This document shows, one piece after another, positions 1 to 6,494 of a stretch of DNA of 13,755 nucleotides (its first letter is position 1; every line of letters starts with the position of its first letter). The stretch is from Dehalococcoidia bacterium. GTDB lineage: Bacteria > Chloroflexota > Dehalococcoidia > JAUYDP01. The notes under the pieces are model-generated. The model did no database searches, was not told where the DNA came from, and was given only the letters and a program-made list of their open reading frames with translations. The translations under genes were made by a program, and so were the position numbers. The stretch is taken from the NCBI GenBank assembly GCA_030691805.1, contig JAUYDP010000419.1, positions 1 to 13,755 on the forward strand, read 5' to 3'.

Positions 1-40
1 CTCCCCTCGCAGGGGAGGGGCCGGGGGAGAGGTCAACCCC
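1..40. repeat. Hairpin repeat, left copy flanking the DUF559 gene
   Basis: Bases 1-7 (ctcccct) pair perfectly with 11-17 (aggggag) around a 3-nt loop, followed by a G-rich tail that ends in gaggtcaacccc. It matches the copy at 452-491 at 34 of 40 positions by eye. The stem change at the third base is compensated in the partner arm (C-G here, T-A there), so the hairpin itself is conserved. The element may begin before the window. Confidence 0.75.
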
Positions 41-67
41 TTGCTTTAGAGAAATATTTCTTAACGT

Positions 68-439
68 ATGACCAACCGCAATATCGTAATCGGCCAAAAG
101 GTGGATAATGTAAAGGTGCAGAGAGCGAAGGAACTCCGCCACCAGATGACTGACGCGGAGAAAACTCTGTGGCAATATCTACGAGCGAACCGGTTCAACG
201 AGTTGCACTTCCGACGCCAGCAAATCATCGACGGCTTCATCGTGGATTTCTACTGCCATGCTGCGAGTTTGGTAATTGAAGTTGATGGGGAAATTCACCA
301 GCAGCAGGCGGCGCAAGACGCCGAGCGTGACTTGGTACTAGCCAGACGAGGCCTGAAGGTGCTACGGATTAGGAACGAGGATGTGGAAGAAAATATCGCA
401 GCAGTTCTGGCGAAGATTGGTGAAAACGTGGGGACCTAA
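68..439 (+). CDS. DUF559 / Vsr-like endonuclease-fold protein
   Basis: A 123-aa protein of the DUF559 family, a small PD-(D/E)XK nuclease fold related to very-short-patch repair endonucleases. The family core is visible: the helix MTDAEKTLWQYLR (about 27-39), FRRQ (48-51), then the putative catalytic strands GFIVDFYC (D60) and LVIEVDGEIH (E71, D73, H77), and a C-terminal KVLRIRNEDV. The length is normal for the family, so it looks intact. ATG at 68 has no good Shine-Dalgarno; a 12-bp palindrome (agaaatatttct, 50-61) lies just upstream. The stop codon falls at the edge of the downstream repeat sequence. DUF559 genes have no well established cellular role. The flanking hairpin repeats suggest it travels or spreads with them, which is inference. 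No methylase or other restriction gene is adjacent. Confidence 0.85.
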   Translation: MTNRNIVIGQKVDNVKVQRAKELRHQMTDAEKTLWQYLRANRFNELHFRRQQIIDGFIVDFYCHAASLVIEVDGEIHQQQAAQDAERDLVLARRGLKVLRIRNEDVEENIAAVLAKIGENVGT

Positions 440-451
440 CCCCCTAACCCC

Positions 452-491
452 CTTCCCTGCGAGGGAAGGGGCCGGGGGAGAGGTTAACCCC
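452..491. repeat. Hairpin repeat, right copy flanking the DUF559 gene
   Basis: The stem cttccct (452-458) pairs with agggaag (462-468) around gcg, followed by the same ccgggggagaggt tail as the left copy and ttaacccc. The C-rich run at 440-451 is probably also part of the element. It lies only 3 nt before the Shine-Dalgarno of the next gene, so it sits inside that gene's leader and may affect its transcription or translation. Confidence 0.75.
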
Positions 492-507
492 ACCAGGAGG
501 ATAACCA

Positions 508-1794
508 ATGGCCATAACTAAAGAACTCGAAGGCGTCCAGGCCCTGGACTCCATGATCGGTAAGATGGAGAAGACCATCCAATCGCTCAGGACCAAGGGG
601 GCGCCCCTGAGCGACATCTACTTCTGGGAAGCCCTGCTGGGGGCTTACCAGCGCGCCCATCAGGCCAACTTGGAGGGACAGCCCCTGGCCATGACCGGCT
701 TCTTCGTGCCCCAGGAGCTCTTCCATGCCATGGACATCGCCAACTTGTGTGCGGAGAACCACGCCACCTTCGTGGGCCAGAGCGCCCTGGACAAGATTGA
801 GCAGCTTTTCGACCTGGGCGAAGGCTACGGCCTGGGCAACGAGGTCTGCTCGCCCCACCGCATCGCCGTGGGCCTGGCCGTCTCCCGCCAGATGCCCCGC
901 CCCAGCTTCATCGTCAGCACCGCTACCAGTTGCGACCAGACCCTGAAACTCTACGAAGTACTCGCCGATCTCTACCAGGTCCCCATCTACGTCGTAGACA
1001 GCCCCTTCATAGACAACGAGCCAGCCCTTCAGTATGCCCGGGAGGACATCAAACAGCTCATCCGCTTCCTGGAGGAACAGTCAGGAAGAACCCTGGACTG
1101 GGCCCGGCTACGAGAGGTCCTGGACATCTCCAAGGCCACTTACGATTACTGGGACAAGATCAACCACTTGCGCATGGCCGTGCCAAGCCCCACCGGGGGC
1201 CGTCCATCGGTCAAGGATTTCTCCATAATGCTCACCTGTTGCGGCCAGGAGGCAGGTCTGAAGTACTTCAGGTCCCGCTTCGAAGAGTTGAAGGAGAAGG
1301 TGGACAAGGGGGAGGGTTATATCCCCAATGAGCGACACCGGGTGGCCTGGCTCTACGTTCTGCCCATGTTCGACCTCAAGATATCCGACTGGCTGGAGGA
1401 GAAGTACGGGGCCGTTATCGTCATGGACTCCTTCGGCTATGCCTCGGAGGAGATAGAGCTGGACCCATCTGATCCCATAGACTATCTGGTCAAGAAGCCC
1501 CTAAAGTGGGCCTTCATCCGGCAAACCTATGCCCCCAACGAATACTCGCACTTCGCCGAGCGCATGGCCAAGCTCTGCCATGACTATAAGGCTGACGTAG
1601 CGGTAGTCCTGGCCCATTGGAGTTGTAGCCAGTACTGCGGCACCATCCGCCTTCTGAAGGAAGAGATAACCGGAGCACTTGGAATACCCTTCTTTGTCCT
1701 GGACGGTGACATCATGGACGCCCGTGTAGTCTCCGGCGCCCAGATGCGGGCCAAGCTGGATGAGTTCTTCGCCATGGTAAATGCGTCGCGATGA
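508..1794 (+). CDS. 2-hydroxyacyl-CoA dehydratase / benzoyl-CoA reductase-type Fe-S subunit (HgdB/BcrB/C family)
   Basis: A 428-aa protein of the 2-hydroxyacyl-CoA dehydratase D-component family (HgdA/B, BcrB/C, YjiM). These proteins bind a low-potential iron-sulfur cluster that is charged by an ATP-driven activator and performs difficult radical dehydrations or reductions. Family marks are GFFVPQELFHAM (64-75), NEVCSPHR (C114), STATSCDQT (C142), and a C-terminal VVLAHWSCSQYCG (C373, C377) followed by GIPFFVLDGDIMDARVVSGAQ (392-412). There are eight Cys in all (81, 114, 142, 244, 245, 357, 373, 377), more than the three or so per subunit in classical dehydratases. The start is set by AGGAGG at 495-500, 7 nt before ATG. 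The matching activator lies downstream. No second large subunit is present in the window, so the protein could be a homodimer like the YjiM/double-cubane cluster proteins, or its partner could lie elsewhere. The substrate cannot be read from the sequence. Confidence 0.88.
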   Translation: MAITKELEGVQALDSMIGKMEKTIQSLRTKGAPLSDIYFWEALLGAYQRAHQANLEGQPLAMTGFFVPQELFHAMDIANLCAENHATFVGQSALDKIEQLFDLGEGYGLGNEVCSPHRIAVGLAVSRQMPRPSFIVSTATSCDQTLKLYEVLADLYQVPIYVVDSPFIDNEPALQYAREDIKQLIRFLEEQSGRTLDWARLREVLDISKATYDYWDKINHLRMAVPSPTGGRPSVKDFSIMLTCCGQEAGLKYFRSRFEELKEKVDKGEGYIPNERHRVAWLYVLPMFDLKISDWLEEKYGAVIVMDSFGYASEEIELDPSDPIDYLVKKPLKWAFIRQTYAPNEYSHFAERMAKLCHDYKADVAVVLAHWSCSQYCGTIRLLKEEITGALGIPFFVLDGDIMDARVVSGAQMRAKLDEFFAMVNASR

Positions 1795-1810
1795 CGGATG
1801 TCAGATTCAC

Positions 1811-2010
1811 CACTGAGACCGCGGAGAGCACAGAGACGTTTTCTTTAATCGCAGAGCACACGGAGAGCGCAGAGAAGAGATGAATAATGGTTTCCGCGTT
1901 CTCTGCGATCGCCGCGGCAAATCAAACAAGGAAGTCTCCGTCATCTCCGTGATCTCTGTGGTCAGAGTAAAGAAGATAAACTCTCCGCGTTCTCTGTGGT
2001 CTCTGCGATA
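1811..2010. repeat. Degenerate CAGAGA/TCTCTG inverted repeat block
   Basis: The 230-bp gap between the dehydratase subunit and its activator is almost entirely repeat sequence. The left part (1811-1876) is purine-rich with words such as accgcggagagcacagagac; the right part (1892-2010) has the complementary words, such as ccgcgttctctgcgatc. A clear inverted pair is 1848-1863 with 1894-1909, matching at 14 of 16 positions. The word ccgcgttctctg recurs directly at 1894 and about 1985. It looks like an interspersed repeat family rather than a gene. Confidence 0.7.
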
Positions 2011-2030
2011 AATTAGAAAGTTGGTTGTTC

Positions 2031-2825
2031 ATGATTGTAGCAGGCTGTGACGTAGGTTCCCGCACGGGCAAAGTGGTAATCATGGACGACGGGAGGGTCC
2101 TTGCCTGGAACATCGTTCCCCGTTCCGTGAACTTCGCCGAGACGGCCCGCCAAGCCCTGGACGGCGCCCTGGCCCAGGCCGGGCTAACTTTGGAGGACGT
2201 GGGCTATATAATCGGCACCGGCTACGGCAAGGGGCGCATCCCCTTCGCCCAGGAGGTGGCCACGGAGATCGCCTGCCAGAGCGCCGGGGCCGCCTGGCTA
2301 GAGCCCCGGGTGCGCACCGTAATAGACATGGGAGGCCAGGACTGCAAGGTACTTCGCACCGACGGCCGGGGCTTGGTCAGCGACTTCGTCATGAACGACA
2401 AGTGCGCCTCCGGCACGGGGCGCTTCCTGGAGGACATAGCCCGCATCCTGGAGGTGAGCCTGGAGGAGATGGGGCCCCTATCCCTAGAGGCCACCGCGCC
2501 CGTGAGCATCAGCTCCCAATGCAGCGTCTTCGCCAAGTCGGAGGTAGTCTCCCTCATCGCCGAGCGCCAGACCGTGCGGGACATCCTGGCCGGTATCCAC
2601 GAGGCGGTGGTGCGCCGCCTAGTCACCCTGGTCCACCGCCTGGGCCTGGAGGAGCCGGTCCTCTTCTCCGGCGGCGTCGCCAAGAACGCCGGCCTGGTGC
2701 GCCGCGTCAACGAGCGGCTGGGCATCGAGCTAGTCTCGGCCTCCATAGACCCCCAGGTCATCGGGGCACTGGGGGCGGCGCTGCTGGCGGGGAGGGCGGC
2801 GAACGGCGGCGGGACAAAGGGATAA
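2031..2825 (+). CDS. ATP-dependent activator of 2-hydroxyacyl-CoA dehydratase / benzoyl-CoA reductase (HgdC/BadF/BcrA type)
   Basis: A 264-aa activase of the ASKHA (actin/hsp70/sugar kinase) fold. It uses ATP to push an electron into the dehydratase or reductase component at very low potential. The phosphate-binding loop is GCDVGSRTGKVVI (5-17). IDMGGQDCK (98-106) and LFSGGVAKNAG (211-221) are the other nucleotide-site segments. C125 (NDKCASGTGRF) and C164 (SSQCSVFAKSE) are the expected ligands of the [4Fe-4S] cluster that bridges the homodimer; their 39-residue spacing matches the archetype HgdC of Acidaminococcus. The length is typical. ATG 2031 is preferred because the family starts right before the GxDxG loop; TTG 2025 is an alternative, and both have only a weak AGAAAG upstream. 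It probably serves the dehydratase-like protein at 508-1794. The repeat-filled gap means it may need its own promoter. A dehydratase versus reductase partner cannot be decided from this gene. Confidence 0.92.
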   Translation: MIVAGCDVGSRTGKVVIMDDGRVLAWNIVPRSVNFAETARQALDGALAQAGLTLEDVGYIIGTGYGKGRIPFAQEVATEIACQSAGAAWLEPRVRTVIDMGGQDCKVLRTDGRGLVSDFVMNDKCASGTGRFLEDIARILEVSLEEMGPLSLEATAPVSISSQCSVFAKSEVVSLIAERQTVRDILAGIHEAVVRRLVTLVHRLGLEEPVLFSGGVAKNAGLVRRVNERLGIELVSASIDPQVIGALGAALLAGRAANGGGTKG

Positions 2826-3200
2826 GCGGCGGACCCTGGTAGGGGCGATCGCACCGAAGTATGTTCTTAAACCTCATAAGCCGGCGCTTCGGCAGGCCCA
2901 ACCTGCTGGGCTAACGGGACATCTGTAGGGGCGACTCATGAGTCGCCCTGGGTGGCTGGGGGGGCGTGGGCTTACCCCCGATCCGACTAGCAAAGCGTGT
3001 TGACTCCCTTGCGGTGGTGCCTCCGTCACCGTTGCCACCGCCGGAAACCGCGCCATCTCCTTGGCGATGTTCCCTCCGTTGGCCCCTGTCCAGCCATATG
3101 CCTGAGGTGCCTCCACCTTTCACTGCTGTATCGCTGCCCTTCGCAGACGGATAGCCAAGAGGTTCTCCCCGTCCCTCGCCACCGGTGTGCCAGGACACGG
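2826..3200. other. Intergenic stretch without a supported gene
   Basis: Open frames here are short, overlap on both strands and resemble no family I recognise. The stretch holds two taggggcga words (about 2840 and 2925), the second part of a perfect palindrome at 2929-2948, and a small GCAGG/CCTGC hairpin near 2891-2906. The rest (about 2960-3200) shows nothing I can name. It could be decayed coding sequence. Confidence 0.5.
2929..2948. repeat. 20-bp perfect palindrome of the aggggcg repeat type
   Basis: Bases 2929-2948 read the same on both strands (core gcgactcatgagtcgc). The preceding gtagggg is also found before the larger hairpin at 6212-6247 and at about 2840, so these look like members of one interspersed family. 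Confidence 0.7.
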
Positions 3201-3218
3201 CCCATGTCAAAAAAAAGC

Positions 3219-3246
3219 TTGACAGCCTGGGGGGGGGTGATATACT
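3219..3246 (+). promoter_or_regulatory. Strong sigma-70-type promoter with a G9 tract in the spacer
   Basis: The -35 is TTGACA (3219-3224), the spacer 16 bp, and the -10 TATACT (3241-3246) preceded by TGA, an extended -10. Upstream is an A8 run (3209-3216) that could act as an UP element. TGTCAA (3205-3210) and TTGACA (3219-3224) form a 6-bp inverted repeat that overlaps the -35 and could be an operator. Nine consecutive G (3229-3237) fill most of the spacer. The expected start of transcription is near 3253, giving a leader of about 45 nt to the first binding-protein gene. Confidence 0.75.
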
Positions 3247-3296
3247 ATAGCCTAAGATTTTGGAGAAACTAAACTATTACCGATAAAGAGGATAGG

Positions 3297-4622
3297 ATGA
3301 ATTTGCAAACTGGTAGGCTCTGGGTATTCCTCACTGCAACTTTACTGGCCATGACTTTGCTCGTAGCTGCCTGCGCCCCGGGAGCGGCCCCGACTCCCAC
3401 CCCCACCAATGCTCCCGCGGCGGCCAGCCCTACTGCGGCACCCAAAGCAGAGCCCACCAAGCCGGCGGAGAAACCTGCTGAGAAGCCGGCTGCCACTCCG
3501 ACCACAGCTCCCTCCAAGCCCACTGGAGCCTCCATCAAGGTAGGCTTCCTCACCCCCCTGAGCGGCTTTGCTGCGCCTTTCGGCCACAACCAGAAGTACG
3601 GCGTTATCCTGGCCCAGGAAGACATTAACCAGGGCGGCGGCATTAACGGCAGCCCGTTGGAGGTGCTGACCAGAGACAGCCCCTTTGACCCCAAAGAGGC
3701 GGTTACCCTCATGCGCAATCTGGATGAAAAGGACAAAGTGTTCGCCATCTTGGGGCCTTACTCCAGCGGTGAGTTCGAGGTAGCTGCGCCCCTGGCCAAC
3801 GAGCTTCAGATACCCACGATCACAAACCTGTCCTTGAAACCCGGCGTCACCGCCGCCAACCGGCCGTGGACCTTCAGGGTCCAGTTGGTCCATGATATCA
3901 CTCTCCCTGTAGCCATAGACGCTTTCAAGAAGAAGTATCCGGCGGTCAAGAAGGTTGTCATCGTTGGCGATACTAAAGAGGCTGTAAACCAGGTTATGGT
4001 CAAAGACCTCTTCCCCAAGATGTTGCAGCAGGCAGGTTTTGACCTTATCGGTACGGTAGAGTTCAACCAGGGGACGACCGACTTCGGCGCGATCGTCACC
4101 AAGGCCAAGGAGTCAAACGCACAGGGGATCGCCGTCGCCGGCATCCCCACAGATGTCGCGACTCTGGCCAAGGAGATGGCCAGGCAAGGGTTCCAGCTCC
4201 CCACCGTTACGGGCGCCCAGATAATGGGCTCCAACTTCCCGCAGATGGCCGGGACCTCTGTAGAGGGATGGGTCGCCGCCGGAACTTTTGATCCGGCTAG
4301 CTCGGATCCGGCCGTGCAGAAGTTTGTGTCTCGCATCAGCTCTCGCATGGAGACAGACGCGGGGGTGGTCAAGCCGATCTGGCTCGCTTACGAGCCCCAG
4401 ACCTACGACACCGTCATGGCCATGGCCGACATAATGCGTAAGGCGGCGATAACCCCCAATACCGCTGTCAAGGATGCCCGGACTAAGATCAGAGATGGTT
4501 TCCAGAACCTCAAGGACTACCCGGGCCTGGTCGGAAGCATATCGGTGCTGCCCACTGGGGAGACGACCTGGAAGCCGGTGCCTTTCGTCGTTCAGGGCGG
4601 CAAGTGGGTAGCAATAAAATAG
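3297..4622 (+). CDS. Branched-chain-amino-acid-type ABC substrate-binding lipoprotein (LivK-like), copy 1
   Basis: A 441-aa exported solute receptor of the Peripla_BP_6 family. Residues 1-25 are a lipoprotein signal peptide with lipobox LVAAC, so C26 should carry the lipid anchor. Residues 27-78 form a low-complexity Ala/Pro/Thr/Lys linker (PTPTPT, PAEKPAEKP). The two-lobe binding domain starts near 80 with IKVGFLTPLSG and continues through GGGINGSPLEV, ILGPYSSGEFEVAAPLANE and GTTDFGAIVTKAK. The start is ATG 3297, 5 nt after AAGAGG (3286-3291), behind the promoter at 3219-3246. The next gene is a clear paralogue, so the pair arose by duplication. No LivH/M/G/F transporter genes are in the window. 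Receptors of this family bind amino acids, amides, or aromatic and other organic acids, so the ligand cannot be told from the sequence. Confidence 0.9.
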   Translation: MNLQTGRLWVFLTATLLAMTLLVAACAPGAAPTPTPTNAPAAASPTAAPKAEPTKPAEKPAEKPAATPTTAPSKPTGASIKVGFLTPLSGFAAPFGHNQKYGVILAQEDINQGGGINGSPLEVLTRDSPFDPKEAVTLMRNLDEKDKVFAILGPYSSGEFEVAAPLANELQIPTITNLSLKPGVTAANRPWTFRVQLVHDITLPVAIDAFKKKYPAVKKVVIVGDTKEAVNQVMVKDLFPKMLQQAGFDLIGTVEFNQGTTDFGAIVTKAKESNAQGIAVAGIPTDVATLAKEMARQGFQLPTVTGAQIMGSNFPQMAGTSVEGWVAAGTFDPASSDPAVQKFVSRISSRMETDAGVVKPIWLAYEPQTYDTVMAMADIMRKAAITPNTAVKDARTKIRDGFQNLKDYPGLVGSISVLPTGETTWKPVPFVVQGGKWVAIK

Positions 4623-4647
4623 GCGCTCCAGGTACTTCTTAGGAGTG

Positions 4648-4684
4648 GCTCATGCCGCCGTTGAGGCGCCACCGGGGCATGAGC
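4648..4684 (+). terminator. Hairpin after the first binding-protein gene
   Basis: GCTCATGCC (4648-4656) pairs with GGCATGAGC (4676-4684), enclosing a GGCGCC-containing loop. It lies 25 bp past the stop codon but has no T-run after it, so it could be an attenuator, an mRNA 3' stabiliser or a repeat rather than a classic intrinsic terminator. Confidence 0.4.
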
Positions 4685-4732
4685 ACCTTATAGCATTACA
4701 AGATAGCAATTGGAAGTGGAAGTACGAGTGGA

Positions 4733-4749
4733 ACAGGCGTCCCGCCTGT
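4733..4749. repeat. Short hairpin acaggcg-tcc-cgcctgt
   Basis: A perfect 7-bp stem (4733-4739 with 4743-4749) around a 3-nt loop, lying in the leader between the two binding-protein genes. It resembles short interspersed palindromes common in many genomes. A GTG inside its right arm opens a longer frame for the second binding protein but is not a credible start. Confidence 0.55.
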
Positions 4750-4794
4750 GACTCAGGCCCCCAGGCCTCTGCCACTTGGGGACACCTTTTTCGG

Positions 4795-4816
4795 TAAGGA
4801 GGATACGATAAACTTG
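4795..4816 (+). promoter_or_regulatory. Shine-Dalgarno that decides the start of binding protein 2
   Basis: TAAGGAGG (4795-4802) is near-perfect. In-frame codons after it are ATA (4808, 5 nt away) and TTG (4814, 11 nt away). In the first paralogue the ATG stands at the position of this ATA (MNLQTG against xNLRTW). No in-frame ATG or GTG lies nearby. Confidence 0.7.
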
Positions 4817-6139
4817 CGAACTTGGAAGCTCTGGATCTCTTTCGTCAGCGCTATGCTTGCCCTGGCCGTCCTTGTCGCCGCGTGCGCCCCAGCAGCAGCG
4901 CCTACCCCTACGCCCACCAAGGCGGCTCCGCCAGCTACTCCTACAACAGCCGCACCCAAAGCGGAGGCAACCAAGCCCGCTGAGAAACCGGCGGAGAAGG
5001 CAGCAACCACTCCAACCAGCGCACCCGCTGCCAAGCCCACGGGCAAGCCTATCAAGATAGGGTTCATAACCCCCTTGACGGGGCGGGTTGCGGGCTACGG
5101 CGCCCGCCAAAAGATAGCGGTCCAGCTAGCCCTCGAGGATGTAAACAGCAGGGGTGGCATCAACGGCAGCCCGCTGGAGGTGGTGATGGTTGATGATCAG
5201 GCTGATCCCCGACAGGCTGTGACGCTGGTGCGGCGCCTGGCAATTGAGGACAAGGTGCCGTTCATACTGGGACCTCTGACTACCGGGGCCTTCGAAGTAG
5301 CGGCTCCCCTGGCCAACGAGCTCAAGGTGCCTCTGGCCACTGCTACTTCTAGCAAGGAGGGCATCACCGACCAGAACCGGCCCTGGATCTTCCGCTTCGC
5401 CGGCCTGGATAGGACATACACGACCAAGGGCATCGAGGGCTACAAGAAGGTTTATCCAAACGTAAAGAGAATGGTCATAACCGGCGATACCAAGGAGTCG
5501 GTGAACGAGAACATCGTCAAGAACATCTATCCCAAAGCCCTGAAGGACGCCGGCTTCGAGGTTATCGATACGGTTCCCTTTGAGACCGGCACGACGGACT
5601 TCAGCGCTATCATCACTAAGATCAAAGGCCTCAACCCAGACGGTATCGCCTACAGCTCACTGACGCCGGAGGCCCTGGGCTTCGCCAAGGAACTCCAGAA
5701 ACAGGGGGTGAAGGCCCCGGTGATGGCGTCCAGCCAGAACTATTCAGGCCCTGAGATCACTCTGGGCAAGGACGTGCTCGAGGGCTGGGTTGCTCCCGGC
5801 AACTTCGATGAGGACACCCAGGACCCTGTGGCCAGAGGCGTCGTGGAACGGTTCGTCAAGGCCGGGGCGGCCGACCCAGCCGTTGGCCAGCCTGCCTATG
5901 TCGCATTTTGGGGCCAGGCCTATGATGCGGTCATGGCCACAGCCGAGGTTATGCGGAAGGCCAACATTGCCCCAGACACCGACCTGCAGAAGGCCCGGGA
6001 GGCCATCCGGGACGGACTCCAGAACCTAAGAGGATTCAAGGGGCTCGCGAGAGACATAAGCATGCAGCCCAACGGCGACATTACCTTAAACACTATGGCC
6101 TTCGTGGCCAAGAATGGGAAGTGGACACTGATCAAATAG
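4814..6139 (+). CDS. Branched-chain-amino-acid-type ABC substrate-binding lipoprotein (LivK-like), copy 2
   Basis: The second exported solute receptor of the Peripla_BP_6 family, 441 aa if started at TTG 4814. The signal peptide ends in lipobox LVAAC (C24 is the expected lipid anchor). A 50-residue PTPTPT/AEKPAEK linker follows, then the binding domain from about 80 (IKIGFITPLTG). It shares many segments with copy 1: RGGINGSPLEV, FEVAAPLANEL, GDTKE, GTTDF. The protein is full length. The start is unusual: the codon aligned with copy 1's ATG is ATA (4808), the best fit to the Shine-Dalgarno, while TTG 4814 is the nearest normal alternative. A GTG at 4748 would add about 20 residues before the signal peptide and lies in a hairpin, so I reject it. 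The ligand pocket has diverged from copy 1, suggesting a different or broader ligand. No transporter genes are adjacent. Confidence 0.9.
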   Translation: MRTWKLWISFVSAMLALAVLVAACAPAAAPTPTPTKAAPPATPTTAAPKAEATKPAEKPAEKAATTPTSAPAAKPTGKPIKIGFITPLTGRVAGYGARQKIAVQLALEDVNSRGGINGSPLEVVMVDDQADPRQAVTLVRRLAIEDKVPFILGPLTTGAFEVAAPLANELKVPLATATSSKEGITDQNRPWIFRFAGLDRTYTTKGIEGYKKVYPNVKRMVITGDTKESVNENIVKNIYPKALKDAGFEVIDTVPFETGTTDFSAIITKIKGLNPDGIAYSSLTPEALGFAKELQKQGVKAPVMASSQNYSGPEITLGKDVLEGWVAPGNFDEDTQDPVARGVVERFVKAGAADPAVGQPAYVAFWGQAYDAVMATAEVMRKANIAPDTDLQKAREAIRDGLQNLRGFKGLARDISMQPNGDITLNTMAFVAKNGKWTLIK

Positions 6140-6140
6140 C

Positions 6141-6176
6141 CTCTGACTGCGGCGGGAAACCCCGCCGCAGCCAGAG
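6141..6176 (+). terminator. Strong stem-loop directly after binding protein 2
   Basis: A 16-bp stem with one mismatch (ctctgactgcggcggg, 6141-6156, with 6161-6176) and an AAAC loop starts 2 nt past the stop codon. It is GC-rich and very stable. There is no T-tract after it, so it is terminator-like or mRNA-stabilising rather than a textbook intrinsic terminator. Confidence 0.6.
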
Positions 6177-6211
6177 TCATGCCAAGGATATTCTGATGCA
6201 TCCACCGATCG

Positions 6212-6247
6212 AAGTAGGGGCGCACGCTACACCGTGCGCCCCTACTT
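6212..6247. repeat. Long palindrome aagtaggggcgcacg / cgtgcgcccctactt
   Basis: A perfect 15-bp stem (6212-6226 with 6233-6247) around the loop ctacac. It shares gtaggggcg with the elements near 2840 and 2925. It lies in the 332-bp gap between convergent genes and is probably an interspersed palindromic repeat. Confidence 0.75.
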
Positions 6248-6304
6248 GGTATCAATCTCCTATTGAAAGTGCGCTAGTGTTAGACCACAGTGTTTACAAT
6301 TCAC

Positions 6305-6374
6305 GTCATTGCGAGCGAAGCGAAGCAATCCCTACCCCACGCCGAGATTGCTTCGGCTGCGGCCTCGCAATGAC
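6305..6374. repeat. REP-like inverted repeat (gtcattgcgag ... ctcgcaatgac)
   Basis: The outer arms gtcattgcgag (6305-6315) and ctcgcaatgac (6364-6374) and the inner arms cgaagcaatc (6321-6330) and gattgcttcg (6346-6355) are exact complements. This sequence type (cattgcgagcgaagcgaagcaatc) is a widespread interspersed repeat in bacterial genomes, as I recall it. It has no coding role here. Confidence 0.75.
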
Positions 6375-6460
6375 ACCAGCAAAACCGCTGTGGCCGAATA
6401 CTGGAATCAGGCCTGGACTGCAACAGGCAACGGTGCACAGCCGTATGCCTGGAAGAGGCA

Positions 6461-6494
6461 TGAGACCCAGGTTACTTCTTAACCAGGCGTCTCA
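6461..6494 (-). terminator. Hairpin over the stop codon of the FAD oxidoreductase gene
   Basis: TGAGAC (6461-6466) pairs with GTCTCA (6489-6494), and inside it GGTTA (6470-6474) pairs with TAACC (6480-6484), so the stop codon lies within the inner stem. A second small stem, ATGCCT/AGGCAT (6445-6461), follows downstream on this strand. No T-run follows, so a termination role is only possible. Confidence 0.3.

Noticed and set aside
1811..2010. CRISPR-like array because of repeated gagagc/ctctgcg words
   Set aside because: The words are of unequal spacing, occur in both orientations and lack unique spacers of constant length.
2874..3210. Minus-strand open frames of 80 and 99 codons
   Set aside because: They overlap each other and plus-strand frames, run into the aggggcg palindrome, have no clear ribosome site and show no family resemblance.
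4748..4813. Upstream GTG start extending the second binding protein by about 20 residues
   Set aside because: It lies in the arm of a hairpin repeat, has no ribosome site, and would place extra polar residues before an already complete lipoprotein signal peptide.
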